Shown one piece after another: positions 1-10,500 of a stretch of DNA of 64,000 nt. The stretch lies in contig JABAQQ010000009.1 in assembly GCA_019187225.1 (NCBI GenBank), positions 1-64,000 of the forward strand. The letters run 5' to 3'. The translations under genes were made by a program, and so were the position numbers. A model generated the notes under the pieces. It saw nothing but the letters and a program-made list of their open reading frames with translations, was not told where the DNA came from and did no database searches. The DNA comes from Saprospiraceae bacterium (GTDB lineage: Bacteria; Bacteroidota; Bacteroidia; Chitinophagales; Saprospiraceae). The stretch's first letter is position 1; each line of letters begins with the position of its first letter.

Positions 1-22
1 CCGTATGAATCCACATTTATCC

Positions 23-127
23 GGGGTCAGACCTCCGGAATGTTACTAACATTTCGGGGGTCAATGCTCCAGAATGTGGGGGTCAGACCAAATCGGAATG
101 AGGGGGTCAAACGTTCCGGAATATACA
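23..127. mobile_element. Probable end of an IS21-like element (array of GGGGTCA repeats)
   Basis: Four direct copies of (G)GGGGTCA begin at about 23, 56, 78 and 102, most followed 5-9 nt later by a CCGGAAT-like word. Arrays of this kind are typical of the multiple terminal repeats of IS21-family elements. The array stops abruptly at about 113-127, where the sequence becomes the reading frame of an IS5-type transposase. A CA dinucleotide at 126-127 could be the element tip, since IS21 elements end in CA. The istA/istB genes would lie to the left, outside the window, so the family call is inferred from the repeats only. Confidence 0.5.
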
Positions 128-808
128 GGTTAGAAGGGGCATAATCCTTTTCGATGCCCAGGAAGCCCAAATCTACCCACAGATTATGTTCGTCAAACCA
201 AAGGCGGTCACCGGGTGGCATTTCTGCTTTCAGAATGGAGTAGTCGTGAGTAGAGCCAGCATAGGCTTCGCTCAGGTATTTGATTCGCTTTTGACCGTCT
301 GCCAGCAAGAGGAATTTCAGCGTGTGCCCTTTTTTTTGCCGCTGTAGTCCTTCTTTTGATCTTCCTGATTACCAGGTCTTTGTCGACCTTGTTCGGTGGC
401 ATCCAAGAGTATTTCACTTTCTTCAGACCAGTGTTCTTTGAATTCCTCGATGCTTTGATAACTGCGTTTGGGCAGGTAGCCGCCATGCTCCAGTGCAGCA
501 CGCAACACCCGCAAACCAAGCGCTTGATTTTGATATGCATTAGCGCCGTCCAAGCCGAAAGTCAAACCCAGCAGATCGTACGTCAGGCCACTCTTGACAC
601 TGTACAGCGTGAAAAAAAGCAAATCCGCGTACGTCTTGAAGGTGCTCGTCCCACTGGAATTACTCTGGCGTGCTTCCATGGATTCCCCAAAGAGAATTTC
701 GTATGCCTGACCAAACAACTTTTCCAGCCTGAAAAACTGTTCTTCTGATAATCCCGTGCTCGCTTTCCATTGCCGATCGTTCCTTATTTCCCGATAGGTG
801 ATAGCCAT
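113..808 (-). pseudogene. IS5-family (IS427-like) transposase, frameshifted and 3'-truncated
   Basis: The first frame (808 to 317) begins MAITYREI and ends with the DATEQGRQRP...YSGKKKG block typical of the first catalytic Asp region of IS5-type DDE transposases. The continuation (HTLKFLLLADGQKRI...STHDYSIL) lies in the -1 frame and starts exactly at an A8 run (330-337 on the plus strand). That matches the programmed -1 slippage used by IS427-type elements to join OrfA and OrfB, so the frame change itself may be natural. The protein is lost after ...SNLYIP at about 113-127, where the GGGGTCA array begins, so the C-terminal catalytic Glu region is missing. It is probably inactive, disrupted by a second insertion. 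The IS left end should lie just beyond 830. Confidence 0.75.
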
Positions 809-916
809 AATAATCCTTTTTCACGCAAAAATACATCCCTTGACATTCAATGTGTTACATCGCAACAACTCTATTATTAAAAATGAAGATAACGCACCAT
901 ACTGACCCACCCATAA

Positions 917-1024
917 CAGTTTGAGCGTTACATCAATGGCAATACCAAAGTGTATGGGTTAAATCAGAACAATTCTGCACAAATCCTGATCAACGGCAAG
1001 GCCAAGGTTGCAGCCCGGCAGTGA
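917..1024 (+). pseudogene. Short remnant of an unknown coding sequence
   Basis: A 35-codon frame with no start codon runs from a stop at 914 to TGA at 1022. Its product (YINGNTKVYGLNQ...INGKAKVAARQ) reads like the C-terminus of a real protein, with repeated I-N-G turns. It sits between the transposase and the 3' end of the minus-strand defence operon, so it is probably the tail of a gene destroyed by the insertions on the left. The family is not recognised. Confidence 0.25.
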
Positions 1025-1061
1025 AGGTCAAAATGGCAACTGAACACTCTCTCTTGATGTC

Positions 1062-1850
1062 CTATGCCTGATTTATTAACCTTGAAAATTCATGCAACTT
1101 TTGATATAAGCTGCCATTCGGGTAAATGAAATTTGCTGAATAGTATTTGTCCTCGTTTACCGTGAAATGGATTTCCTGCTGTCCATTTTCTACTTTGGTA
1201 TTAAAATATCCCCAAAACCATAAATCTTCAACCAACATAAACTCATTGCCCAATTCCAAGCGGGCGAAATCATTTATCTCATTAAAATGCCCATTTGCGG
1301 AAAAATCAGTTCCCCATATTCTGTTGAGAACGGTTACAATCACTCTGTCAACAGGAATTACTAATTGTCGCGTGTCAATATTATAATCACTGATAAAACG
1401 GTTTCGTGGGTCGCCCTGAATATGCAGGACGTGGATGTGTCGAAGGAATAATGCTGTTTTCTTTTGTCCAAAGTTTCCAAAACGTTCCTTGTCCATCGCG
1501 ATGGTTTCAAAGAGCATCCTGTGATCTTGAATATTTTCTCCGAACAAGGTATAGAACTTTTTCATCGCTATTTGCCGACGGTCGTCAAGCACGTCTACTA
1601 TATTGAAAAATGACTTGCACGACTTGCCGGTACGTTCCAAATTATTACCACCGGCTGCATTTATTGTATCAATGTACAGCAACCGGATTTTCATTTTGGC
1701 ACTATCCACTCGTAGCAATTTGGAGAGCCAGGTGTTTTTTACCTCCTCAACAATATTTTGATTCTCTCGAACGAAGTTCATGATTTCAAGGAATCTTGAT
1801 CTGCTGCTCTCAATCTTATTGGCAGCATCTTCCAGTTGCTTACGTGTCAT
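1062..1850 (-). CDS. HhH-GPD (endonuclease III-like) DNA glycosylase-like protein
   Basis: 262 aa and last gene of the four-gene minus-strand operon, 17 nt after the ATPase gene. The central part carries the two signatures of HhH-GPD base-excision glycosylases: a helix-hairpin-helix-like FGNFGQKKTALFL (residues 124-136), whose Lys131 aligns with the catalytic Lys of E. coli Nth (GVGRKTANV), and IPVDRVIVTVLNRIWG (165-180), matching Nth VDTHIFRVCNR with the catalytic Asp at D168. The C-terminal Cys4 iron-sulfur motif of Nth is absent; an unrelated C-terminal domain of about 80 aa follows. From the family, the expected reaction is base removal with or without strand cleavage. In this operon I infer recognition of modified or damaged phage DNA, or quality control of modified host DNA. 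The assignment rests on motif reading only, and distant homology to a non-enzymatic HhH protein is possible. Confidence 0.55.
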   Translation of the reverse strand: MTRKQLEDAANKIESSRSRFLEIMNFVRENQNIVEEVKNTWLSKLLRVDSAKMKIRLLYIDTINAAGGNNLERTGKSCKSFFNIVDVLDDRRQIAMKKFYTLFGENIQDHRMLFETIAMDKERFGNFGQKKTALFLRHIHVLHIQGDPRNRFISDYNIDTRQLVIPVDRVIVTVLNRIWGTDFSANGHFNEINDFARLELGNEFMLVEDLWFWGYFNTKVENGQQEIHFTVNEDKYYSANFIYPNGSLYQKLHEFSRLINQA

Positions 1851-1867
1851 GTTATGAATTCATTTTG

Positions 1868-3586
1868 TTACCGCTTTTCTAAATGCATTTTCAATCTTTC
1901 CATAACCTGAAAAGCCTGCCGTAGTTCTTCCTCATATTGAGGACTTGTAGTGGAATGAGCAGATTTGTTCAACACAAAATCCACCTGTGTTTTTACGTCG
2001 TCCAATAACTGCTCCACATCGGTTTCAATATTCCACTGTTCGGTCAAAGCATTTAACATCCCTTTTCTAACACTTCGCAAAATTCCTTTTTGTTCTTGGT
2101 TAAGGCGATGATCATGTTCAAAATCCGTTTCTATTTTGGAAATATATGATTGGCAATCCTTACGAGTAGACATCCATCGTTTTAGTCTACTTTGATTGTT
2201 TTCCAACAGTTTAGTTTTTACGGATTTTATCATATCAGCTAACTCTCTATGTTCTTTATCCTCTAAACTAATTTTTTCAGGTGGCGCATCTATTTTCAGT
2301 TCTTTTTTCAACAATTCTTCCAGTTCTTTTCGGAGCATAGTCGCACATTCATCAAAATCGCGACTGTCCAAATACTGTTTCGCTTTTTCAAGATTGCCAC
2401 GGTACGGTTTGATTTTAGGTGCTTCGTTGGAGGTTTCGTTGCGGTCAATTTCAAAATATTTCCAATCAATCGGTGAAGTCGAACGTTTGACCAGATTGTA
2501 AAACCCTTTGTCATGGGTCAGGATGATTTTTTGAAAATTGTCAAAAAAATCGGTCTTATTATGTTTATTCAGTAGCAAGTCCACCACTTTCATTCGATTT
2601 GATAAGTCAAGGCTGATGAGCATGTCGTCAAGCACGAGGATTTTCAAATCCGTTTGCGTCACTCTTGTGCGTAAGGCTCCTATGCGTACTGCGAGAGCAA
2701 GTCGTGTCAGTTGTGCTTCATTCAAAAAAGAGTGCGGGCGATGGTTTTCGACCCAGTCTTGAGTGGTCTGGTCGTAGATTTTTACCCAGAGTTTAATTTG
2801 CAGGTGGTTGTCGTTGATGTTGTTTTGGAGTATTCGCTCAAAACTCAGCCTTCTTGAAAATTGAAGTTTTATCTCTACAAAATCAGTACCCTGCTGAAAA
2901 TTGTTTTTTAAAAAATCATTGGCATTGCGCTCGATTTCACTCACGAAAGTATCGATTTTTTGATTGATTGCCTCGATACGTTCGTCAAATACGCGCCGCC
3001 GTGCGCTGCTCTTCCGTGACAGATCACCGCCGCGTTTCCGAGGAATCATGCTACTGAGATTATCTACCAACTCGAGATAAGTCGTCGTCCCGTTTTCATA
3101 AAAATAGGGGAAAATATCGCGATAAAACACATTCCATAGATTGATCTCACGACGATGCGTGGCATTGTAAAAGTTTTGCAGCAAGCGGTAATTGATGAAA
3201 TCGCTGGCGATATTGAATTCCCGAATGGTCGTGTCGCTTGGCAAATTAGTGTTGATAGCATCGTTGCCGATTTTCCAGGTCGTTTCCCGCTTGGCATCAT
3301 CCACAACGGTCACCTCTATCCCAGACGGCTCGGCATCCGAGCAAAACACGTTTTTAAGGCTCTGGTGCGTCTTTGAGTCGAGTGGGTCAAAGGCTTTAAA
3401 ATACTTTTCGATGTCCGCATCGCTTTTGATGCTGCTCTGCAAAAAGGTATAGAGGGCCCAAAAAATGGACGATTTCCCGCTACCATTGTTGCCGTAAAAC
3501 AGGGCGTTTTTGCCGTCCAACCAAATCGCCTCGGCAGCCTGAAATGCTTTGAAGTTTTTGATGGTAATTTTCTGGATACGCCGCAT
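1868..3586 (-). CDS. RecF/SMC-like AAA ATPase of an Hma-type defence operon
   Basis: 572 aa cytoplasmic ABC-type ATPase. It starts with the RecF/RecN-like pattern KITIKNFKAFQ, then Walker A GNNGSGKS (residues 32-39). The distal half of the head domain has a signature-like region (LNEAQLTRLALAVRI), Walker B plus D-loop (LKILVLDDMLISLD) and the switch His (IILTHDKGF). Between them lies only a short helical segment (about 170-250) rather than a long SMC coiled coil. About 190 charged, helix-rich residues follow the head. It is third in the operon, 59 nt after the methylase gene. In helicase-methylase-ATPase loci this component is the ATPase; its specific job (sensor, loader or effector) is not visible here. 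Confidence 0.8.
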   Translation of the reverse strand: MRRIQKITIKNFKAFQAAEAIWLDGKNALFYGNNGSGKSSIFWALYTFLQSSIKSDADIEKYFKAFDPLDSKTHQSLKNVFCSDAEPSGIEVTVVDDAKRETTWKIGNDAINTNLPSDTTIREFNIASDFINYRLLQNFYNATHRREINLWNVFYRDIFPYFYENGTTTYLELVDNLSSMIPRKRGGDLSRKSSARRRVFDERIEAINQKIDTFVSEIERNANDFLKNNFQQGTDFVEIKLQFSRRLSFERILQNNINDNHLQIKLWVKIYDQTTQDWVENHRPHSFLNEAQLTRLALAVRIGALRTRVTQTDLKILVLDDMLISLDLSNRMKVVDLLLNKHNKTDFFDNFQKIILTHDKGFYNLVKRSTSPIDWKYFEIDRNETSNEAPKIKPYRGNLEKAKQYLDSRDFDECATMLRKELEELLKKELKIDAPPEKISLEDKEHRELADMIKSVKTKLLENNQSRLKRWMSTRKDCQSYISKIETDFEHDHRLNQEQKGILRSVRKGMLNALTEQWNIETDVEQLLDDVKTQVDFVLNKSAHSTTSPQYEEELRQAFQVMERLKMHLEKR

Positions 3587-3645
3587 GGTTTCCTTTTTTG
3601 GTGATATTGACGCTGTTGATCAGTATTTGTAGTCCCCGATTATAC

Positions 3646-6600
3646 TCAATTCCCATCCAAAATCACTCCAAGTACATCCGGACTGCGCACTGGCATAAGT
3701 GCAAGCCGGTTGCGAACCTGACTTTCGGGATGCGTCCAAAGGCGGTGTAACTGTTCGATGGCCTCGGCCTTTTGGGAGTCGGACATGGTTATGAAGGTAC
3801 GAAATGGTACAAGGTCGCGCTCCACTTGCCCGAGGATGTCCACTTCTTTTTCTCGCATCAAATCGCCAAAGTACAACTCGCAAACCATGCCGTCAAGGAC
3901 ACGCTCGAATAGAACTTTGAAATGGTTATTAGTAGCGATATGAAATAGTAAGAGGTCAACTAATTGTTCAAAAGAGTTTTCTGCTTCCTGTGATATCTTT
4001 TTTACAGGTATTTTATCAAAAAACACCTTACTAAGCACTCTTGTTTCTCCTAATATCTCGGAAAAGTTATCTTTGAAACAAAATCGAAACAACTTTGAGT
4101 TTAAAAAAGCGACTAAGTATTTGAGAGCATTGCCTGATATAAAAAAACATGTTTTATCAACTACTAATTCACTTTCATCATATGCAAAGCAAAGTTGTTT
4201 ACTTAATTCAACATAGACTATCTTTGGTTTAGAAAACTCTTCTATATAAGCACAGTTACGAAGGTTTGTCCAATGGTCACCCTTATCTTGTCGTTTTTCC
4301 AATTCATTTTGAAAATGACTGAGCCATTTAAAAACAGCTGGGTAATCTCTCTCAACATTTATACGAGGGATTCCTTTTGAACGTACGCCATTATGAGCAT
4401 TTATTATCCAGATGTCTTCAAAATTTATATGCCATGCGCTAACATCTTTCCCTCTGACTAAAGGTTTTATTATATCCTTACTATTGGGATCTTCTTTAAT
4501 TATAATATCTCTTGTTTCACTATTTATATAAAAAGCTTGATTTAGGCCAGTTAATATACCTCGATAGATTTCCAAATCCCACTTCCCAAGTGGCGTACCC
4601 TGCTTTTCAACAAAAGATTTTATACGGAATTCATTTGGTGTATAGGCTACCCAAGTATTTTCGCTTAAATTTGTGATGATTGTTTTATTTTTGTCAAAAT
4701 AATACCTTAGTGACATGTCTGATGTGAAATCATTTTGTATTCGGCACATCTCTGTCTTATGAGAGTTTGCCTCTTTCTTAAAAACTAATACATTAGTTAA
4801 GACTGTTGCACTTTCAAAAACGAGAGACATCCCAAAATCAATCAATTGAATTGGATTTGTTTTTTCTGTAAGTAATTTACGAATATTTAAGCCGTAGTCT
4901 GCACGCATCCATTTGTTAGAGGTAATGAATGTTAACACTCCACCTGGTTTTAATATTTTATATCCATTTTCAAAAAAGATGCAATAAATATCTGTAAGCC
5001 TTGAATACGTCAAATAATCTTGTTTTTCCAAATTTTTTTTATAGTCTTCCTCCATTTTTTGCAATTGCATATACGGTGGATTTCCAATCACTACATCAAA
5101 CCCGTCATGGATTCCGAACATCCACTGTGGATCAAAAAAGAGCGCAGAAGCGTTTTGGTCAAAAGGGTTCCAGTCGGCGAGTTGGTTGCTCTGGTCACCA
5201 GATACCCAGCCCGTACTGTCAAGTTTATCTTTGATTTGGAAGCGGAGTTTTTCATCTTTTTCGCGGAATCGTTTTTTATCAACGTACCGTTTCGCACTGA
5301 ACATCCGGTGGTGAAGGCGTTCGCGCTCGTCGAGCAAATCTGCGACGGCTTCTTTAGCGAGCGTAACATTATCCAGACCGATGAGCGTGTTGGCGGCGAC
5401 AAACTTGGTTTCGAGGTTTGGCAGCGAGAGAATGCCCCGATTTTCCACAGCGTCGTCAGCGTTCTGGTCACAGATGAGCGAGATGAAAAAACGCAGTTTG
5501 GCAATTTGCACGGCAATCGGTTGTATGTCTACACCATAGATGCAGTTTTCGATAAGGAAAAGTTTGCGCCCGTAGTCGAGTTCGTTGCGCTGGAAGGCGC
5601 GTTTGATGGCTTCGATGGCTTCTGAGCGGGCGGTAGCATCTTCGATATGCTCGGCGTTTCGGATTTGGCGGTCGCGCCAGCGGTTGTTTCGCGGGTCAAG
5701 TTTGTGCAGCAGCGCGACCATCCGGTGCAAGATACCCATCGGGAACGCACCGGAGCCACAAGCGGGGTCGAGGATTTTACACTGGTCAAGCGCGGCTATG
5801 AGGTCTTCCACATCGCGAAAGTCGGTAAAAGGCTGGGCGTCGCTTTGCGAAAATAGCAGGCGTAGGTGTTGGTCGAGTTGTTCTTCGCGTCCTTGCCAGC
5901 GACTGGCATTGGGCTGGGTTTCGAGGAGGATTTGACCTTTTTTGTTCGGTAGTTCGCCAAAAAGGGAAACTTGATTTTTGCCAAGTTCGAGGTGCCCGGC
6001 GTGGCTTTCGGTAAGTTTGTTTTTCAGGTAGGCGATGAGCGATTCGTCCACCATATAGTTGACGATTTCGCGCGGGGTATAAAACGAGCCGGTTTGCTTG
6101 CGGGCGGTGGTTTTGGTTTCGGGGTTATAGGAAGCAAGCAGGTTTTCAAATATGCGCCCCAAAAGTTCGGGGTCGAGGGCGACTTCCTCTTCGAGCGGGG
6201 TGTTTTCGGCGATGGTGAATTTGTAGTCGTTGAGGATGTTGATCAGTCCCCGGACTTCGTATTTTTTGCCTTTGGTTCCGTAGTCTTCGTTGAGTTCGTC
6301 GGTAGCGGCGGCGTTTTTTTGAAAAAAGAGAAAATTGGGGACACTGGGTTGTTTGGCTTTTGTCTCTGAAAAGCCGTCAATAATTGCTTTTTCGTCGTCG
6401 AGACACTCGAACAGTCCACCGTTTAGAAAAGGGATATTTTTAAAAAGTTCGGCGGCGCGCTCGGCATTTTTGAAAAGCGCGGAGTGGCGGTAGATATTTT
6501 TAATAGTGAAATCATCGCTTTTACCTTGATACGTTTTTTCGGTTTTGAAGCGCCGGGCATTCATTTCCTGATTCAGCGTCGCAAAAAAGAGGTTTTGCAA

Positions 6601-7518
6601 GATGGCTAAATAATATTCAGAGCCTTCGCTGCGATCGAGCGTGAGAGAGGGGATTTTGAGGTGCTCGGCGGCAAGTTCGTCGAGGTCAAAAAGTTCGGCT
6701 GGCACCAATTTTTTTTCTTTCAAAAACCATGAAAAAATGAGGCGCGTGATGAGACGAATGACGTTGTTAGCACGGTGGGTCTTGAGGGTTTCTTCATCCG
6801 CAGTTTGGGGTTCACTGGGAAAGCGCACATGGTGAATAGCCCAGAAGTACCAATTAGAAAGTTCCTGGTAGAATTTTTTGTTGAGGACAGAAACGTTAAG
6901 TGCCTGTTGCCAATATCTGTAAAGCGTTTCGAAGGTGGTGACAGCATTTTTTCCGCTGCGTGGGATTTGCATGTCTCGTAAAATGCGGAGGTGCCCCGCA
7001 TGTGTGCGACCTTCGCGGGTGTCTACATCGCGCAGGAGTGACATTTTGCCAATTTTGTCACCTTCGAGATGCTTTACTTTGTAATCATTGCGCTCGACCA
7101 CAGCGATAGATGTAAAATGCTTGCTGTAATGAAAAACAAGTACTACGGGCTGGTAGGGAAATTCACGGTTGAACGCCCGCGCAAGGTCGAAAAGTTGGTT
7201 TCGGGTAGGCAAAAGACCGCTCTCCCGTTGAATTTCAAGGGCGAAAACGAGGATGGTGTCGTAGTTTTTGCCCCGGATTTTGGTGAGTTCCATCGCGCCG
7301 CTTTGGATACCCTCGAAGGCGTTGTCGTCCACCTGCCCCACCCAATACACATCTTGAACGTACTCCGCAAAGTCCGGGCGATTGTTTTTCTCCAGCACAT
7401 CGCCAATTTCGACACCGACCTCGCCTGTGAGGTTGAGCGGTACGTCCAGGTCTTTGAAAAGTTGGGCGACGGATGAGGGGAGTTTTACATTTTGAAAATA
7501 TGCAAGTGATTTCAACAT
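3646..7518 (-). CDS. Eco57I-like N6-adenine DNA methyltransferase (defence operon)
   Basis: 1290 aa. The gamma-type adenine methylase core is clear: the N-terminal TGSFYTPREIVNYMVDE motif at about residue 486, SAM-binding motif I LDPACGSGAFP at about 584, and catalytic motif IV NPPY at about 813. About 400 aa after the core resemble a target-recognition region, encoded by markedly AT-rich DNA (about 3950-5060) compared with the rest of the gene. The first 480 aa form a conserved-looking domain, but I cannot find a convincing PD-(D/E)xK nuclease motif in it, so I call a methylase rather than a full type IIG enzyme. It starts 11 nt after the helicase stop, so the two are co-transcribed. It probably marks host DNA as self. 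Confidence 0.85.
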   Translation of the reverse strand: MLKSLAYFQNVKLPSSVAQLFKDLDVPLNLTGEVGVEIGDVLEKNNRPDFAEYVQDVYWVGQVDDNAFEGIQSGAMELTKIRGKNYDTILVFALEIQRESGLLPTRNQLFDLARAFNREFPYQPVVLVFHYSKHFTSIAVVERNDYKVKHLEGDKIGKMSLLRDVDTREGRTHAGHLRILRDMQIPRSGKNAVTTFETLYRYWQQALNVSVLNKKFYQELSNWYFWAIHHVRFPSEPQTADEETLKTHRANNVIRLITRLIFSWFLKEKKLVPAELFDLDELAAEHLKIPSLTLDRSEGSEYYLAILQNLFFATLNQEMNARRFKTEKTYQGKSDDFTIKNIYRHSALFKNAERAAELFKNIPFLNGGLFECLDDEKAIIDGFSETKAKQPSVPNFLFFQKNAAATDELNEDYGTKGKKYEVRGLINILNDYKFTIAENTPLEEEVALDPELLGRIFENLLASYNPETKTTARKQTGSFYTPREIVNYMVDESLIAYLKNKLTESHAGHLELGKNQVSLFGELPNKKGQILLETQPNASRWQGREEQLDQHLRLLFSQSDAQPFTDFRDVEDLIAALDQCKILDPACGSGAFPMGILHRMVALLHKLDPRNNRWRDRQIRNAEHIEDATARSEAIEAIKRAFQRNELDYGRKLFLIENCIYGVDIQPIAVQIAKLRFFISLICDQNADDAVENRGILSLPNLETKFVAANTLIGLDNVTLAKEAVADLLDERERLHHRMFSAKRYVDKKRFREKDEKLRFQIKDKLDSTGWVSGDQSNQLADWNPFDQNASALFFDPQWMFGIHDGFDVVIGNPPYMQLQKMEEDYKKNLEKQDYLTYSRLTDIYCIFFENGYKILKPGGVLTFITSNKWMRADYGLNIRKLLTEKTNPIQLIDFGMSLVFESATVLTNVLVFKKEANSHKTEMCRIQNDFTSDMSLRYYFDKNKTIITNLSENTWVAYTPNEFRIKSFVEKQGTPLGKWDLEIYRGILTGLNQAFYINSETRDIIIKEDPNSKDIIKPLVRGKDVSAWHINFEDIWIINAHNGVRSKGIPRINVERDYPAVFKWLSHFQNELEKRQDKGDHWTNLRNCAYIEEFSKPKIVYVELSKQLCFAYDESELVVDKTCFFISGNALKYLVAFLNSKLFRFCFKDNFSEILGETRVLSKVFFDKIPVKKISQEAENSFEQLVDLLLFHIATNNHFKVLFERVLDGMVCELYFGDLMREKEVDILGQVERDLVPFRTFITMSDSQKAEAIEQLHRLWTHPESQVRNRLALMPVRSPDVLGVILDGN

Positions 7519-7529
7519 TATTTTGACGC

Positions 7530-10500
7530 TTATTTTTCAGAATGCACGACCAACCAAGCGATGAGGTCGGAATTTTCAGGTGTGTAAAATTCGGCGGCGT
7601 CGCCTTCGGTTTTTATTTCTTCGGTGGCCGTTTTGTCGCCGGATTTTAGGCGTTTTAATTTATCCTTCATGGATTCACCCATGACTGTTTTCACTGAGCC
7701 GTCGGCTTGTACTATTTCTTCGGTAGCGCGACTTTTCACCCATCGGCGCAATGCAGTAGTGATTTTTTCGAGCGGCGCAACTTCTGCAGCGTCAATGCCG
7801 TCGGGAAGTTGCCGAGGAGGGTTAGTTTTGATTTCCTGCGAGAGCATCTCGAGTATTTCTTTTTGATTTTCAAGCAGGCTTTTCCCTTGAAAATCGCAAT
7901 AAACAACTTCATACCGCGGGTATCGGCTTTGATCGTGCCCCGATTTTTTGGCAGGAAAGCCGAAAAGCGCAACAATGCCATCGGCAGGCAGGATTTCCGG
8001 GTTTCTTATAAATCCTGAAAACACGCCTTTGGGCATGTTTAGATAAAAGTCTTGTGTCTTTTTTAGTTCTCCAAGAAGGTCCTGACGGAATTTTTCGAGT
8101 GAAAGATCATCAAATCCAAATTGCTCTTCACCCACCTCGATGTCTTCCCATGAGACCTGCATTTGCTCCATCATCCGTTTTTTCTGCATGGATTCAAGCA
8201 GGTCGCCGTCGTTCATGGCCTCAAAAGTTTTTGAAAAACGATCTGGCACTTCCGCGCCCGCGAGTTTCATGGCAGCCATTCGGCGTTCGATGCGACCTTG
8301 CAGGTCAAGATACGCGTTGATGTTGTCGGTAGGCCAAAAATTGATACCGAAAATATGGTCATTCGGCGATCCAAGGCGATCAATCCGCCCGAAGCGCTGG
8401 ATGACGCGCACGGGATTCCAGTGGATATCGTAGTTTATGACAAGGTCGCAATCTTGCAGGTTTTGACCCTCGGAGAGCGCATCAGTAGTAATTAGAATAT
8501 CAATCGGCTGTTCAAGTTTTTTGGCGGTGCGGGGGTCATACTTTAGCACCCAGGCTTGCCAATCAGCAAATTGTTTTTGGAGCGAAGTATTCAACTCCGG
8601 GTTGAACCCCTCCCAGCGTTTTTCTTTAAAAAGTTTGGTAAATGGAGCAAAACGCTGTAAAATCGACTCGAAGTTTTTGTGTGTTTGATCATCATCCCAG
8701 ATGAGCGAGTAATCGCCGGCGACCATGGCATAATTGGAAAAACCACGTTTGCCCAGTTCGTTAAACAGGTAAGAAGCCGTATCGCGGTAAACCGTGAAAA
8801 TGATGACTTTAGGGTTTTGGCGGTTGTGTCCAAGTTGCCGTTTCAATTTGATTTCTTTTAGCAACGCCGCCAATTTCTCGTCCTTTGAATTATCCGATTT
8901 CTCACGGGCAATAATGGTTTGAAATTTTTCGAGGTTTTGCTCCAATAAATCCAGTTGTTTGATGTCGGCTTTGAGGTCTTTTTTGAATTCATTTATTGTA
9001 CCTGCTGCATCAATATCGGCGATTTTGACTTTGCGTTTTTTGCCGATGGTATGTGTTTCCAGTTCGTTTTGCAGTTCGTCGTCGTCATCGAAAAGGTTCA
9101 TTTGTGCGCCTGAGTCGAACGCAGCCTGCTTTTTTTCTTCCTGATATATTTTGATACGGTCGAGTACCTGTTGGTGATGTGCCCTGATTTTTTCTACCGT
9201 AGTTTGAAAAGCCGCCCAAGAGCTTTCGAGTCTTTTGACCATGAGGATGTACATCATCTTAACCAGAAAAAAATCGCGCTGCTTTTCATCCTCGAGCGGT
9301 GATTTTTCGTCATCGTTGTCGTCAAGGTATAAAGAGGGCATGTAGCCAGACAACTTAGGCGGAAATTCGTCAAACAGTTCTTCAAAACTCTCGTAGTCGC
9401 CGATTTCTTTAGGCGTTACGAAGAGGTTTTTGGGCGGCATCTTTTTCGGGAAATTCAGCCCGTTTTGTATCCCTTCGATCATCTGACGCGTACGTGCCAC
9501 TGTGAGCGCATCGGTGAGGCTGAAAAAATTGGCGGGCAAGGATTTGACAAAAATCGAAATCTGTGGGTTTTTGCTAAGACTCCAATCCCGGAACTTCTTC
9601 TCTGCTACTCGAAAAGTATAGTCCAAATTTTTGATGCCAAGCACTTCGTGGAAACCTGTTACATCGCCTTTGACCATGATTTTGAACTGGTTCCGAATGT
9701 CTTGTAGCGAATTGTTAATGGGTGTGGCGGAAAGCAAGAGTACTTTCACATCAGCTTTGTGGCGCAGCAATTTTTCTATCAGAAACCGATAACGGTTCGA
9801 CTGATCATTGCGCAAATTGTGGCTTTCATCAATAACCAGCAGCAAAGGTTTGTCGCTTGAAAACAGTTTGTCCGCGCGGTCATTATATTTTTCGAAACGA
9901 TCCTCTTGCAAATCGGTATGAAAACGGATGAAGTATTCCAAGGCATCTGCCTCGAAGCGCGAGTTGTGGTGTTTTTTGTATTGCAACCAATTGTGATGCA
10001 ATTTTTTCGGGCATAAGAGCAACAATTCGCGCCCTTGCATCTGAAAATATTTCATCACTGCTAACGCTGTCCATGTTTTACCTAAACCCACAGCATCGGC
10101 GAGAATAGCGCCGTTGTAATTTTTGAGCATTTTGATAAGGCTAAGGGTGCCTTTTTGCTGAAAATCGTACAGCGCCTGGTAAATTTCAGTGTTTTCGAGC
10201 CGCCCGATTTGCCGTGAAAATTCAAGATCACCCTCAGTTTGGCTGACTTGTTCACCGAAGAGTTCGAAGAGCATTTTAAAATAAACTACTTCAGGCGTGT
10301 AATGGGCAAACACTCGACTGATCTGTTCGATGAGATATTTTTTAAAGTCAACTTTTCGCGTCCTGCCGTTTGACTCTTTGATGGTTTTGTCGGAGTGCGC
10401 CTGATGTTTATACCAAAGTGAATCGAACCAATCTGCCATCTCCTTGAAATTTCCTCCGGCGCCGCGTGCCCCCATATTCAGTTCGACGTTTGAAGTCCTG

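Noticed and set aside
5020-5625. 201-codon plus-strand frame opposite the methylase gene
   Set aside because: It is antisense to a clear coding sequence, and its product has no recognisable features.
3646-7518. Type IIG restriction enzyme with nuclease domain, or BREX PglX
   Set aside because: No convincing PD-(D/E)xK motif in the N-terminal part, and no other BREX genes (brxA/B/C, pglZ) in the window.
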